Part shown: positions 54,034 to 62,726 of the stretch, piece by piece | Layout: each line of letters opens with the position of its first letter | Position numbering within the stretch: position 1 is the first letter of the stretch | NCBI RefSeq assembly: GCF_023716485.1 | Contig: NZ_CP092418.1 | Span: forward strand, 1,347,001 to 1,411,000 | Length of the DNA: 64,000 nucleotides | Reading direction: 5' to 3' | DNA from: Microbulbifer variabilis | GTDB taxonomy: Bacteria > Pseudomonadota > Gammaproteobacteria > Pseudomonadales > Cellvibrionaceae | Notes under the pieces: model-generated | Seen by the model: the letters and a program-made list of their open reading frames with translations, nothing else | What the model was told of the DNA's origin: nothing | Database searches by the model: none | Program-made: the position numbers and the translations under genes

Positions 54034-57000
54034 ATGACCCAACCCTTTGTCCACCTAAGAATTCACTCAGAATTTTCCCTGATTGATGGCCTGGTAAGAA
54101 TCAAGCCGGCCATCGCCCGCGCACAGGAGCTGGAAATGCCAGCCCTGGCGATTACCGACCAGTGCAACCTCTACGGGCAGATTAAATTCTACCGGGCCTG
54201 TTTGGGCTCCGGTATCAAGCCGATTACTGCAGCGGATTTTTGGCTCAGCGAAGGCGGTGAGGGTAAGCCGACGCTGATCACGCTCTATGCGATGAACACT
54301 GATGGCTACCGCAATATTACCGAGCTGATTTCCCGCGCCTGGATGGAAGGCCAGTACCACGGTAACGCCTATATCAAGCGCGAATGGGTTAAGGAGTACA
54401 GCGAAGGGGTGCTGATGCTGTCCGGTGCCAAGTACGGCGATGTGGGCCGTGCCCTGGTAGCGGGGCGCCGCGCCCAGGCAGAGGAGCTGGCACGGGAGTG
54501 GGCGGAGTTATTTCCCGGCCGCTACTACCTGGAGTTACAGCGCACCGGTCGCGCCGGCGATGAAGACTACCTGCACTCGGCAGTGGATTTGGCGCAGGCA
54601 TTAAATTTGCCAGTGGTGGCCACCAACGATGTGCGCTTTATGGAAGAGAGCGAGTTTGAGGCCCACGAGGTGCGCGTGTGTATTCACGAAGGTCGCGCTC
54701 TCGATGATCCCCGCCGCGAACGCCGCTATTCCGCGCAGCAGTATTTCCGCACGCCGGAAGAGATGTGGGAACTGTTTGGCGATATCCCCGAAGCCCTGCA
54801 AAACACCGTGGAGATTGCCAAGCGTTGTTCGGCGCCAATCCAGCTGGGTAAATACTTCCTGCCGGAATACCCGATTCCCGAGGGTATGACCGAAGACCAG
54901 TTCTTCGAAAAGGTCTCTTACGAGGGTATGGAGCGGCGCCTGGAAACTATCCTGGACAAGTCCGCCGCTGACTATGCCGAGCGCCGCAAGGTCTATGAAG
55001 ACCGCCTGCGTTTTGAGCTGGATATCATTATCCAGATGGGATTTCCGGGTTACTTCCTGATCGTAATGGACTTTATCCAGTGGGCCAAAGACCACGATAT
55101 CCCGGTGGGCCCGGGGCGGGGTTCCGGTGCCGGCTCTCTGGTGGCTTACTCGCTGGACATTACCGATCTGGACCCGCTGCAATACGATCTGCTGTTCGAA
55201 CGATTCCTGAACCCGGAGCGGGTGTCGATGCCCGACTTCGATATCGACTTCTGTATGGAGAAGCGCGACCGGGTAATTGGCTACGTTGCGGATAACTATG
55301 GCCGCCAGGCGGTGAGCCAGATCATTACTTTCGGAACCATGGCCGCGAAGGCGGTGGTGCGAGATGTGGCGCGGGTGCAGGGCAAGTCCTACGGCCTCGC
55401 AGACAAGCTGTCGAAGATGATTCCCCCTGATGTAGGTATGACCCTGCAGAAGGCCTTCGACCAGGAAGAGATATTGCGCGAGTTCCTCGAAAGCGATGAC
55501 GAGGGCCAGGAAATCTGGGAGATGGCCCTGCAGCTCGAAGGGGTGTCTCGTAATGTGGGCAAGCACGCGGGTGGTGTGGTTATCGCCCCCACCAAGCTCA
55601 CCGACTTTGCGCCACTCTATTGTGATGAGACCGGTGCAGGCCTGGTGACCCAGTTTGATAAAAACGATGTGGAAGATGCGGGCTTGGTGAAGTTCGACTT
55701 TCTCGGCCTGCGGACACTGACCATCATCGACTGGGCCAAGCGCATGGTGGATGAGACCCGTGCGCGCGAGGGGCTGGAACCTCTGGATATCGCCGCGCTG
55801 CCACTGGACGATGATGAAACCTTCAAGATGCTCAAGCGGGCAGAGACCACGGCGGTATTCCAGCTGGAATCCCGGGGGATGAAGGACCTGATCAAGCGCC
55901 TACAGCCGGACAACCTGGAAGATATGATCGCCCTGGTGGCTCTGTTCCGTCCGGGTCCGCTGCAATCGGGCATGGTTGATGACTTTATTAACCGTAAGCA
56001 CGGTCGCGCTCAGGTGGCCTACCCGGATGCCAAATACCAGCACGAGAAACTGCAACCGATCCTGGAGCCCACATACGGCGTGATCGTCTACCAGGAACAG
56101 GTTATGCAGATCGCCCAGGAGTTGGCGGGCTATACCCTCGGTGGCGCTGACCTGTTGCGCCGGGCGATGGGTAAAAAGAAACCGGAGGAAATGGCCAAAC
56201 AGAGGGCCACTTTTGAAAATGGGGCAAAAGAGCAAGGAATTGACCCCGAACTTGCGATTAAGATCTTCGACCTGGTAGAGAAGTTCGCAGGCTATGGTTT
56301 TAACAAGTCGCACTCTGCGGCTTACGCACTGGTGTCATATCAGACCGCTTGGCTGAAAGCGCACTATCCCGCCCAGTTTATGGCGGCGACCATGTCTTCG
56401 GATATGGATAAGACCGATAAGGTGGTGACCTTTATCGAAGAGTGTCGCGCCATGGAGCTGGTGCTGGTGCCGCCGGATGTGAATCTGGGTAGCTTCCAGT
56501 TCTCGGTGGATATCGATAACCGCATTATTTACGGTCTCGGTGCCATCAAGGGCCTGGGTGAGGGGCCGATTGAAAATATTATTGCGGCGCGGGAAGAGGG
56601 CGGTCCCTTTACCGATCTGTTCGATTTCTGCTCGCGTGTCGATCCGCGCAAGGTGAATAAGCGCGCACTAGAGGCGCTAGTGCGCTCTGGTGCCTTCGAC
56701 AGCATTGGGCCGGATACTGGCGGCAGTGATGGCTTGGATTATTCCCGCGCGGTGCTGTTTAACGCGCTGGATGAAGCGGTGAAGGCGGCGGAACAGCAAA
56801 AGGCTAATGCCAATGCAGGCATGATGGATTTGTTCGGTGAGGTGGTGCCGCAATCTTCCGATGGTGATGTGTACGAGGACTTCCGTCGCACACGCTGCTG
56901 GAGTATTCGCGAGCGCTTGGAGGGTGAGAAAAACACCCTGGGTCTGTATCTCACCGGCCACCCCATTGACGAATATGCCGGTGAGTTACAGCACCTGGTG

Positions 57001-57552
57001 AAGGCGCGAATCGCCGACTTAAAACCTGGCCGCGAAGCGCAAAAAGTGGCGGGCCTGGTGGTTGCCATGCGGGTGATGAAGACCAAGCGTGGCGATTCCA
57101 TGGCTATTGTTACCCTGGATGATCGCAGCGGCCGTATTGAGGCGGCCATGTTCAGCGAGGCATTTGGCGAACACCGCGACAAGCTGGCTAAGGATGCGCT
57201 GCTGGTACTCGAAGGCCCCGTGGCCAATGACGATTACAGCGGCGGTCTGAAAATGACCGTGAATGGGGTTTCCACCCTGGATGAGCTGCGTCAGAGCCGG
57301 GTGACCGGTGTGCGTCTACAAGTCGATAGCGGTGTTGTGGCCCCTGGGTTAGCCAAGCGTCTGGCTTCGTGTTTGCAGCCCTATACCGGTGGCCAGTGCG
57401 GTGTCAGCCTGGAAGTGTTGCGCCACGATGCGCGAGGTCTCTACCGCCTGCCTCCACAATGGAATGTGGAGCCGAATGATCAGATGGTTCAGTCCCTGCG
57501 GGAGTTGCTGGGGCGTGAGCGGGTGGCACTTCAATACGCTGAGCGGCGTTAA
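54034..57552 (+). CDS. dnaE: DNA polymerase III subunit alpha
   Basis: A 1172-residue replicative polymerase, normal length for DnaE1. N-terminal PHP domain (HLRIHSEFSLIDGLVRI), the palm with catalytic Asp residues in MPDFDIDFCMEKRDRV, GRGSGAGSLVAYSLDITDLD, HhH motifs near residue 860 and a C-terminal OB/tau-binding region. It lies upstream of accA, as in many gammaproteobacteria. The start is the ATG at 54034, as the MTQPFVHLRIHS N-terminus aligns with E. coli. Confidence 0.96.
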   Translation: MTQPFVHLRIHSEFSLIDGLVRIKPAIARAQELEMPALAITDQCNLYGQIKFYRACLGSGIKPITAADFWLSEGGEGKPTLITLYAMNTDGYRNITELISRAWMEGQYHGNAYIKREWVKEYSEGVLMLSGAKYGDVGRALVAGRRAQAEELAREWAELFPGRYYLELQRTGRAGDEDYLHSAVDLAQALNLPVVATNDVRFMEESEFEAHEVRVCIHEGRALDDPRRERRYSAQQYFRTPEEMWELFGDIPEALQNTVEIAKRCSAPIQLGKYFLPEYPIPEGMTEDQFFEKVSYEGMERRLETILDKSAADYAERRKVYEDRLRFELDIIIQMGFPGYFLIVMDFIQWAKDHDIPVGPGRGSGAGSLVAYSLDITDLDPLQYDLLFERFLNPERVSMPDFDIDFCMEKRDRVIGYVADNYGRQAVSQIITFGTMAAKAVVRDVARVQGKSYGLADKLSKMIPPDVGMTLQKAFDQEEILREFLESDDEGQEIWEMALQLEGVSRNVGKHAGGVVIAPTKLTDFAPLYCDETGAGLVTQFDKNDVEDAGLVKFDFLGLRTLTIIDWAKRMVDETRAREGLEPLDIAALPLDDDETFKMLKRAETTAVFQLESRGMKDLIKRLQPDNLEDMIALVALFRPGPLQSGMVDDFINRKHGRAQVAYPDAKYQHEKLQPILEPTYGVIVYQEQVMQIAQELAGYTLGGADLLRRAMGKKKPEEMAKQRATFENGAKEQGIDPELAIKIFDLVEKFAGYGFNKSHSAAYALVSYQTAWLKAHYPAQFMAATMSSDMDKTDKVVTFIEECRAMELVLVPPDVNLGSFQFSVDIDNRIIYGLGAIKGLGEGPIENIIAAREEGGPFTDLFDFCSRVDPRKVNKRALEALVRSGAFDSIGPDTGGSDGLDYSRAVLFNALDEAVKAAEQQKANANAGMMDLFGEVVPQSSDGDVYEDFRRTRCWSIRERLEGEKNTLGLYLTGHPIDEYAGELQHLVKARIADLKPGREAQKVAGLVVAMRVMKTKRGDSMAIVTLDDRSGRIEAAMFSEAFGEHRDKLAKDALLVLEGPVANDDYSGGLKMTVNGVSTLDELRQSRVTGVRLQVDSGVVAPGLAKRLASCLQPYTGGQCGVSLEVLRHDARGLYRLPPQWNVEPNDQMVQSLRELLGRERVALQYAERR

Positions 57553-57644
57553 AGTCCACTGGGCTCGACTGGTCGGTTCTGTACAGTTAAGCTATGTCGC
57601 TGTGATTGCCCAGAGGCATGGAAAAGAGTTAAGGCGCAGATTTC

Positions 57645-58601
57645 ATGAATTTCAACTTTCTCGAGTTTGAGCAGCCGATTGCAGAGCTGGAAAGCAAAAT
57701 TAAAGAGTTGCAGCTGGTCGGGGACGACAATGAGCTGAATATCGCCGATGAAGTGACCCGGCTGCGGGATAAGAGCAGAACTCTGACCGAGTCCATCTAC
57801 GCAGACCTGAGTCCCTGGCAAGTGGTCCAGGTGGCCAGGCACCCGCAGCGTCCATACTCCAAGGATTATATTGAGCGGCTATTCACCGATTGGGACGAGC
57901 TACATGGCGATCGTCATTTTGGTGATGACAAGGCGATTATTACTGGTATCGCACGCTTGAATGGCAAGCCAGTAGCCGTGATCGGTGAAGAGAAAGGCCG
58001 CTCTGTGAACGAGAAGGTTGCGCGTAACTTCGGTATGCCTAAGCCGGAGGGCTACCGCAAAGCTTTGCGCATTATGGAAATGGCCGAGCGCTTTAAAATG
58101 CCGGTGCTGACTTTGATCGATACTCCAGGGGCTTACCCTGGAATCGACAGTGAAGAGCGCGGCATCAGTGAGGCCATTGCCCAGAACCTAGCGGTGATGT
58201 CCCGTTTGCGCACGCCGATTATTTGTACCGTGATTGGTGAGGGTTCTTCCGGTGGTGCTCTGGCAATAGGTGTTGGTGATCAGCTCAATATGCTGCAGTA
58301 CTCCACCTACTTTGTGATTTCTCCGGAGGGCTGCGCCAATATTATTTGGAAAACCGTAGAGAAGGCTCCACTGGCTGCCGAGGCTATGGGGGTGACTTCC
58401 AGTGTGTTGGAGGAGTTAGGTATTGTGGATGAAACCATCCCCGAGCCCCTCGGCGGTGCGCACCGCGATCCGGATGCCATGGCCGAGAGCCTGAAGGAGC
58501 GCCTCGGTGAACAACTGGAGCAGTTGAGTGCTATTCCTATTGATGAGTTGCTGGAAAAGCGCTACCAGCGCCTGATGAGCTACGGCAATATCGTTTCTTA
58601 A
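57645..58601 (+). CDS. accA: Acetyl-CoA carboxylase carboxyltransferase subunit alpha
   Basis: A 318-residue subunit that, with AccD, transfers the carboxyl group from biotin to acetyl-CoA, the first step of fatty acid synthesis. Motifs: [45 protein letters not shown] and [14 protein letters not shown]. It follows dnaE by 92 nt and is closed by a terminator. Confidence 0.96.
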   Translation: MNFNFLEFEQPIAELESKIKELQLVGDDNELNIADEVTRLRDKSRTLTESIYADLSPWQVVQVARHPQRPYSKDYIERLFTDWDELHGDRHFGDDKAIITGIARLNGKPVAVIGEEKGRSVNEKVARNFGMPKPEGYRKALRIMEMAERFKMPVLTLIDTPGAYPGIDSEERGISEAIAQNLAVMSRLRTPIICTVIGEGSSGGALAIGVGDQLNMLQYSTYFVISPEGCANIIWKTVEKAPLAAEAMGVTSSVLEELGIVDETIPEPLGGAHRDPDAMAESLKERLGEQLEQLSAIPIDELLEKRYQRLMSYGNIVS

Positions 58602-58608
58602 TATCCTT

Positions 58609-58643
58609 AAAAGGGCAGTCCCGATCATGGCGCTGCCCTTTTT
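58609..58643 (+). terminator. Rho-independent terminator after accA
   Basis: AAAAGGGCAG / CTGCCCTTTTTT stem with a 13-nt loop, immediately after the accA stop. The remaining 58644-58929 region shows only sequence I cannot assign. Confidence 0.85.
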
Positions 58644-58929
58644 TCTTGTTTTTTTGAGTCCAGTTTCCTTTTACGAGATCTGCTCTATATTTGGCGATTC
58701 CCCGTTTATTGGGTGGGTTATTCGTCTTCTGTTATTTGTTTGCCTCGCTAGTTGAGCGTGTCCAGGGCACTTTACACTGTCCCTACTGCCCCCATTTTTA
58801 GCCCCCCTTATCGAAAACCGCTGCGTCGTATCTGTGCCTCCATGGTAGAAAGCAAAAAGAATAACAAGTGTTTAAGTGCTGGCTTGCCATTTACGGTTTA
58901 GTTGCGGCAGAAGTTTCTGGAAATCAAAT

Positions 58930-60189
58930 ATGGCAATTTTGCAGAGGAATACGGCAACGGATGCTGTGCAGTTACAAGCTGGTGATCAAGCGGGACAAAA
59001 ATTTGCGCTGGTAGCTTTGACCTCACTGTTTTTTATGTGGGGATTTATTACCTGTTTGAACGATATCCTGATTCCCTATCTCAAGGGGATTTTTGAGCTG
59101 AATTATGCCCAGGCGATGTTGGTGCAATTCTGTTTTTTTGGGGCTTATTTTTTGGTTTCCCTGCCGGCGGGTAGTCTGGTGAGTAAGATTGGTTACCAAA
59201 AAGGTATCGTCACCGGCCTCACTATCGCGGTATTGGGTTGCTTACTATTTATTCCTGCGGAGCGCATGGAGGTCTATGGGCTTTTCCTAGGGGCCCTGTT
59301 TATTCTCGCTTCCGGTATCACTATCTTACAGGTATCGGCAAACCCCTATGTTGCTGCCTTGGGAAATGAGCGCACGGCACCCAGCCGACTAACCTTGACC
59401 CAGGGCTTTAATGCACTAGGTACCACCGTAGCCCCACAATTCGGTGCATTATTAATTCTCCCAGCTGCGGGAGTTGCCGTCGGCGCAGTCAGTGCCTCAG
59501 TGATCGAAGTGCCCTACCTGATTCTGGCGGCTACCCTAGCCGTGTTGGCTCTGGTTTTTGCGTTTTTGAATCTGCCGTCTATTGTCAGCAATACTTCACA
59601 GACCCCATCGGAGATAGGTGAAGCTTCGGCCTGGAATTATCGCCATCTCGTATTAGGGGCGGTAGCGATTTTCGTTTATGTCGGTGCGGAAGTTTCTATC
59701 GGCAGCTTCCTGGTGAACTTTATTGCCGAAGACTCTATTGCTGGTCTCGAGGAATCCGAGGCAGCGTTCTATATCTCCCTCTACTGGGGTGGGGCCATGG
59801 TTGGGCGTTTTGCCGGTGCCTTGATTATGCGCTTTATTTCCGCGGGAAAAGTGCTGGCAATTTGTTCCCTGGGTTCCTGCCTACTTCTGCTTATCACTGT
59901 AGCTGGTAGCGGCTACCTGGCAATGTATGCTGTTTTGGCGGTGGGGCTGTGTAACTCCATTATGTTCCCAACAATTTTCAGTTTGGCTCTTGCGAGACTT
60001 GGCAAGGCGGCTAGTCAGGGTTCTGGTATCTTGTGCCTGGCTATAGTCGGTGGCGCTATAGTGCCGTTAATGCAGGGATTATTGGCGGACAAGGTGGGTA
60101 TCCAGTTGGCATTTGTCCTGCCTATTTTCTGCTACCTCTATATTCTTTACTACGGTGCCATTGGTCACCGCCCAGACAAACGCGCTTAA
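58930..60189 (+). CDS. Sugar MFS transporter (FucP / FGHS family)
   Basis: A 419-residue protein with 12 predicted membrane helices. N-terminal segment [20 protein letters not shown] and [20 protein letters not shown] are typical of the fucose-galactose-glucose:H+ symporter family. The substrate is probably a hexose or deoxyhexose. The start ATG 58930 has GGAA 8 nt upstream. A paralogue at 62727 flanks the other side of the two-component genes. Confidence 0.85.
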   Translation: MAILQRNTATDAVQLQAGDQAGQKFALVALTSLFFMWGFITCLNDILIPYLKGIFELNYAQAMLVQFCFFGAYFLVSLPAGSLVSKIGYQKGIVTGLTIAVLGCLLFIPAERMEVYGLFLGALFILASGITILQVSANPYVAALGNERTAPSRLTLTQGFNALGTTVAPQFGALLILPAAGVAVGAVSASVIEVPYLILAATLAVLALVFAFLNLPSIVSNTSQTPSEIGEASAWNYRHLVLGAVAIFVYVGAEVSIGSFLVNFIAEDSIAGLEESEAAFYISLYWGGAMVGRFAGALIMRFISAGKVLAICSLGSCLLLLITVAGSGYLAMYAVLAVGLCNSIMFPTIFSLALARLGKAASQGSGILCLAIVGGAIVPLMQGLLADKVGIQLAFVLPIFCYLYILYYGAIGHRPDKRA

Positions 60190-60214
60190 TTTTTTTTCTC
60201 TTCTGAGCTCGTTT

Positions 60215-60243
60215 AGCTGGCATTTCCATGCCGGCTTTTTTTA
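60215..60243 (+). terminator. Rho-independent terminator
   Basis: GCTGGCAT / ATGCCGGC stem (one G-T wobble) with a TTCC loop and T7 tail. Confidence 0.8.
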
Positions 60244-60367
60244 TTGTAAAGAAAGGGGCTCTCTTTATTAACTGGATGGCGTGGATCAGATATTGCTTAG
60301 GTTGGTTATTTCACTGGTATACCGGCGAGTCCCTGCCGGTATTGAGTGGCGATGATGTGCAAACTGT

Positions 60368-61204
60368 TTAGGAGGCTTCTGAAGCTACACGTCGATTGGC
60401 TTCGAGAAATTCCTTAATCGGTAGGCGATAGTTACGGCTGACTTTGACTTTAGCGCCGCTCGTTAAGGTGAGAAAGTACTCCCCTTTGGTTAGTACTTTG
60501 ATGTGTTCGATATAGTTGAGATTCACCAGGGTGGAGCGGTGAATACGCTTAAAATTATCTGGGCACAGCTGTTTTTGCAGGTCTTTGATGGTGCTGCGCA
60601 TAACATGGGTTTCCCCTTTTACATGCACACACATGTAGTCACCGGCGGCATCTATCCACTCGATATCCTGCTGATTGACCATAGTAATACTGCCGCGATC
60701 CTTAATCGCCAGGCGATTGTTGATCACTGGGGTGCGAGTCTCAGAGGCTTGTCCCTTGGTTGAACTCATTTCCTCAATAGAGCGCAGCAGCCGGTTTTTT
60801 TCTTCCTGGTGGATGTCTTTTTTGCCGGCATGTGCCAATTGCAAGCGCTGGAGCGCGCGATCAAGGGCGGTTTCTAGGCGGGCGCTATCTAAGGGTTTTA
60901 AAACATAATCGACAGCGTGAACCTCAAAAGCTTTGAGGGCATATTCGTCGAAAGCGGTGGCGAATATTACCAATGGTATGGTGTCGGCCTGTAGACGACT
61001 GACCACATCAAAGCCGTTCATGCCTGGCATTTGTACATCCAGAACCAGTAGGTCTGGGCTGTATTCAGATACGGCTTGCAACGCCTCGCGCCCATTGCGG
61101 CAGCAGGCGGCAATTTCTATATCCGGGAATTCCTCAAACATGCTTTGCAGCAGGCGCAGGGCTAGGGGTTCGTCGTCCACCAGCACGACAGTGAGTTTGT
61201 TCAT
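60368..61204 (-). CDS. LytTR response regulator
   Basis: A 278-residue regulator: receiver domain with phospho-acceptor Asp56 (LLVLDVQMPGMNGF) and acidic pocket VLVDDEP, then a LytTR DNA-binding domain at residues about 165-270 (DNFKRIHRSTLVNLNYIEHI). Its start overlaps the kinase stop by 4 nt (ATGA). The pair resembles BtsSR/YpdAB systems that control MFS transporters for small carbon compounds. Confidence 0.9.
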   Translation of the reverse strand: MNKLTVVLVDDEPLALRLLQSMFEEFPDIEIAACCRNGREALQAVSEYSPDLLVLDVQMPGMNGFDVVSRLQADTIPLVIFATAFDEYALKAFEVHAVDYVLKPLDSARLETALDRALQRLQLAHAGKKDIHQEEKNRLLRSIEEMSSTKGQASETRTPVINNRLAIKDRGSITMVNQQDIEWIDAAGDYMCVHVKGETHVMRSTIKDLQKQLCPDNFKRIHRSTLVNLNYIEHIKVLTKGEYFLTLTSGAKVKVSRNYRLPIKEFLEANRRVASEAS

Positions 61205-62373
61205 TGGACTTCTCCCCGTGTTTTATAGGTGGGATAAGTGGCTATTTCTAGTGGAATATTGATTCGTATCGACATCCCGCAATCAGGTTTTTCCTGTTGC
61301 TCCATACGGTAATTTTGTGGATAGAGGTTGGAAAGTCGCTCCCGTACATTCTTCAGTCCAACACCGGTGGAACTTGCTTGGAAATTTCTCTCGCCGGCGC
61401 AGTCTTCCGAACAGCCTGAATCCTGTACTTCCAGCAGTAGGCGCTCACCGGTACTTTTCGCATGAATTCCGATGGTGCCTCCCATTTCATTGGGGGCGAT
61501 GGCATATTTTACTGAATTCTCTACCAGTGGTTGTAGCAACATACTGGGCACCAATGCTTGTCGGGCTGTTTCATCGACATTGAGATCTACAGCCAAACGG
61601 TCAGCAAAGCGGGTTTTTTCAATCTCCAGATAGAGGAGTGCTGCTTTGACTTCCTGTTCAAGTTCTACTTTTTGCATAGGGCTCTCTTTTAGGGAGAGGC
61701 GCAGGAAATCACTGAGTCGTACAACCATTTCGCGGGCCTCATCGGCCTGTTGAAAGCGAATTAGAGCATTAATGGAATTTAGTGTATTGAACAAAAAGTG
61801 GGGATTGAGCTGATAGCGCAACATTTTAAGCTGGGCCTCATTGGCGATAGCCTCTGCCTGGAGTCTACGAAGTTGCTCGCGCTCGTTGTCCGCGGCCACT
61901 TCAAGCATTTTTTTGTGTTCCCCTTGCAGCAGTATGTGGTATTTAACCCCACAGTAAAGTGCACTCCAAAAAAGAAAGACAAAGAGGGAGGCATAATACC
62001 AGCCGCCGAATTCAGACCAGATGGAGTGCTCCCCGCTCAAGCGGATATAGGCCTCCATGCGCACCAGGGTCCAGATGCCGGAAATCACCGCAACGGCGAG
62101 TAGATAGATAACTGTGCGAACGGCCAGTTCAGAGTCCCAGGCGATATCAAAAATGGGTCTTAGGAATACCGAGAGAACAAAAGCCACAGCACACTGGAAA
62201 ATAGTATTTGCTGGCTCGAAGCTTGGCCACTCAGTGGGTGAATGCCAGAGAGTTAGGGAGAGGAATGTCACCAACAAAATGCCAATCCAGCTGACCAGCT
62301 GTAATTTCCAAAACCAGCGGGTCGAAGGAATTTCCGCAGTTGCATTCCAGTATTGACGGGTAGAGTACTGCAT
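61201..62373 (-). CDS. LytS/YehU-type sensor histidine kinase
   Basis: A 390-residue membrane kinase: about four membrane helices (VSWIGILLVTFLSLTLW, ANTIFQCAVAFVLSVFL and two more), a His-kinase domain of the LytS type with the phospho-His in LRYQLNPHFLFNTLNSINAL, and a GHKL ATPase (SVKYAIAPN, GVGLKNVRERL). I chose ATG 62373 with GGGA upstream; an ORF extends to 62433 without an RBS. It is divergent from the second MFS gene. Confidence 0.88.
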   Translation of the reverse strand: MQYSTRQYWNATAEIPSTRWFWKLQLVSWIGILLVTFLSLTLWHSPTEWPSFEPANTIFQCAVAFVLSVFLRPIFDIAWDSELAVRTVIYLLAVAVISGIWTLVRMEAYIRLSGEHSIWSEFGGWYYASLFVFLFWSALYCGVKYHILLQGEHKKMLEVAADNEREQLRRLQAEAIANEAQLKMLRYQLNPHFLFNTLNSINALIRFQQADEAREMVVRLSDFLRLSLKESPMQKVELEQEVKAALLYLEIEKTRFADRLAVDLNVDETARQALVPSMLLQPLVENSVKYAIAPNEMGGTIGIHAKSTGERLLLEVQDSGCSEDCAGERNFQASSTGVGLKNVRERLSNLYPQNYRMEQQEKPDCGMSIRINIPLEIATYPTYKTRGEVQ

Positions 62374-62552
62374 GATGTCCCGTATATTTAATTTTGTGGA
62401 AATGACGGGATAGACGCTCATCATCGCGTTCATTATTATCCGGAAGATATTACCTTGGCTTACCGGTGCCCGCCAGTGGGCCTGTGCGCCGGGATTCCAG
62501 CTTAGCTCTTATTTGGTCCTTTTTGTCGTTTTTCGGGGTGATTAGTCAAGTT

Positions 62553-62599
62553 ACTTTCGGCAATCTGGACCCATATGACAACTTTCATTGAGTGAAAGT
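62553..62599. promoter_or_regulatory. ACTTTC repeat and palindrome ACTTTCA-N5-TGAAAGT
   Basis: The 19-bp palindrome at 62581-62599 is perfect over 7+7 bp. A further ACTTTC lies at 62553-62558, 28 bp upstream of the palindrome start. It is a candidate operator for a dimeric regulator of the transporter or the two-component system. No match to the LytTR consensus is evident. Confidence 0.5.
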
Positions 62600-62607
62600 G
62601 TTTTTTA

Positions 62608-62643
62608 TTAAGGACTTTAAAAATTTGCACATTTTGTCCTTAA
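62608..62643. promoter_or_regulatory. Inverted repeat TTAAGGAC ... GTCCTTAA
   Basis: Perfect 8+8-bp inverted repeat with half-site centres 28 bp apart, located 39 bp upstream of the TATAAT hexamer. It is a likely protein-binding site, or the arms of a weak hairpin. Confidence 0.5.
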
Positions 62644-62681
62644 TTTTCCACTGGTGACTCAAAAGCGTTTAGGAAGAACAG

Positions 62682-62687
62682 TATAAT
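62682..62687 (+). promoter_or_regulatory. Candidate -10 box of the second MFS gene
   Basis: TATAAT perfect match 39 bp before the ATG. No good -35 at 16-18 bp spacing, which fits an activator-dependent promoter. Confidence 0.5.
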
Positions 62688-62726
62688 CGCCGAGAAACGA
62701 GTTTGAAATTTGGGGATCGGTTTCCA

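Larger units (their letters stand above)
62374..62726. other. Divergent regulatory region kinase / MFS
   Basis: 353 bases without coding potential. It contains two palindromic elements and a perfect TATAAT box, listed separately. It probably holds promoters for both the kinase operon and the second transporter. Confidence 0.6.
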
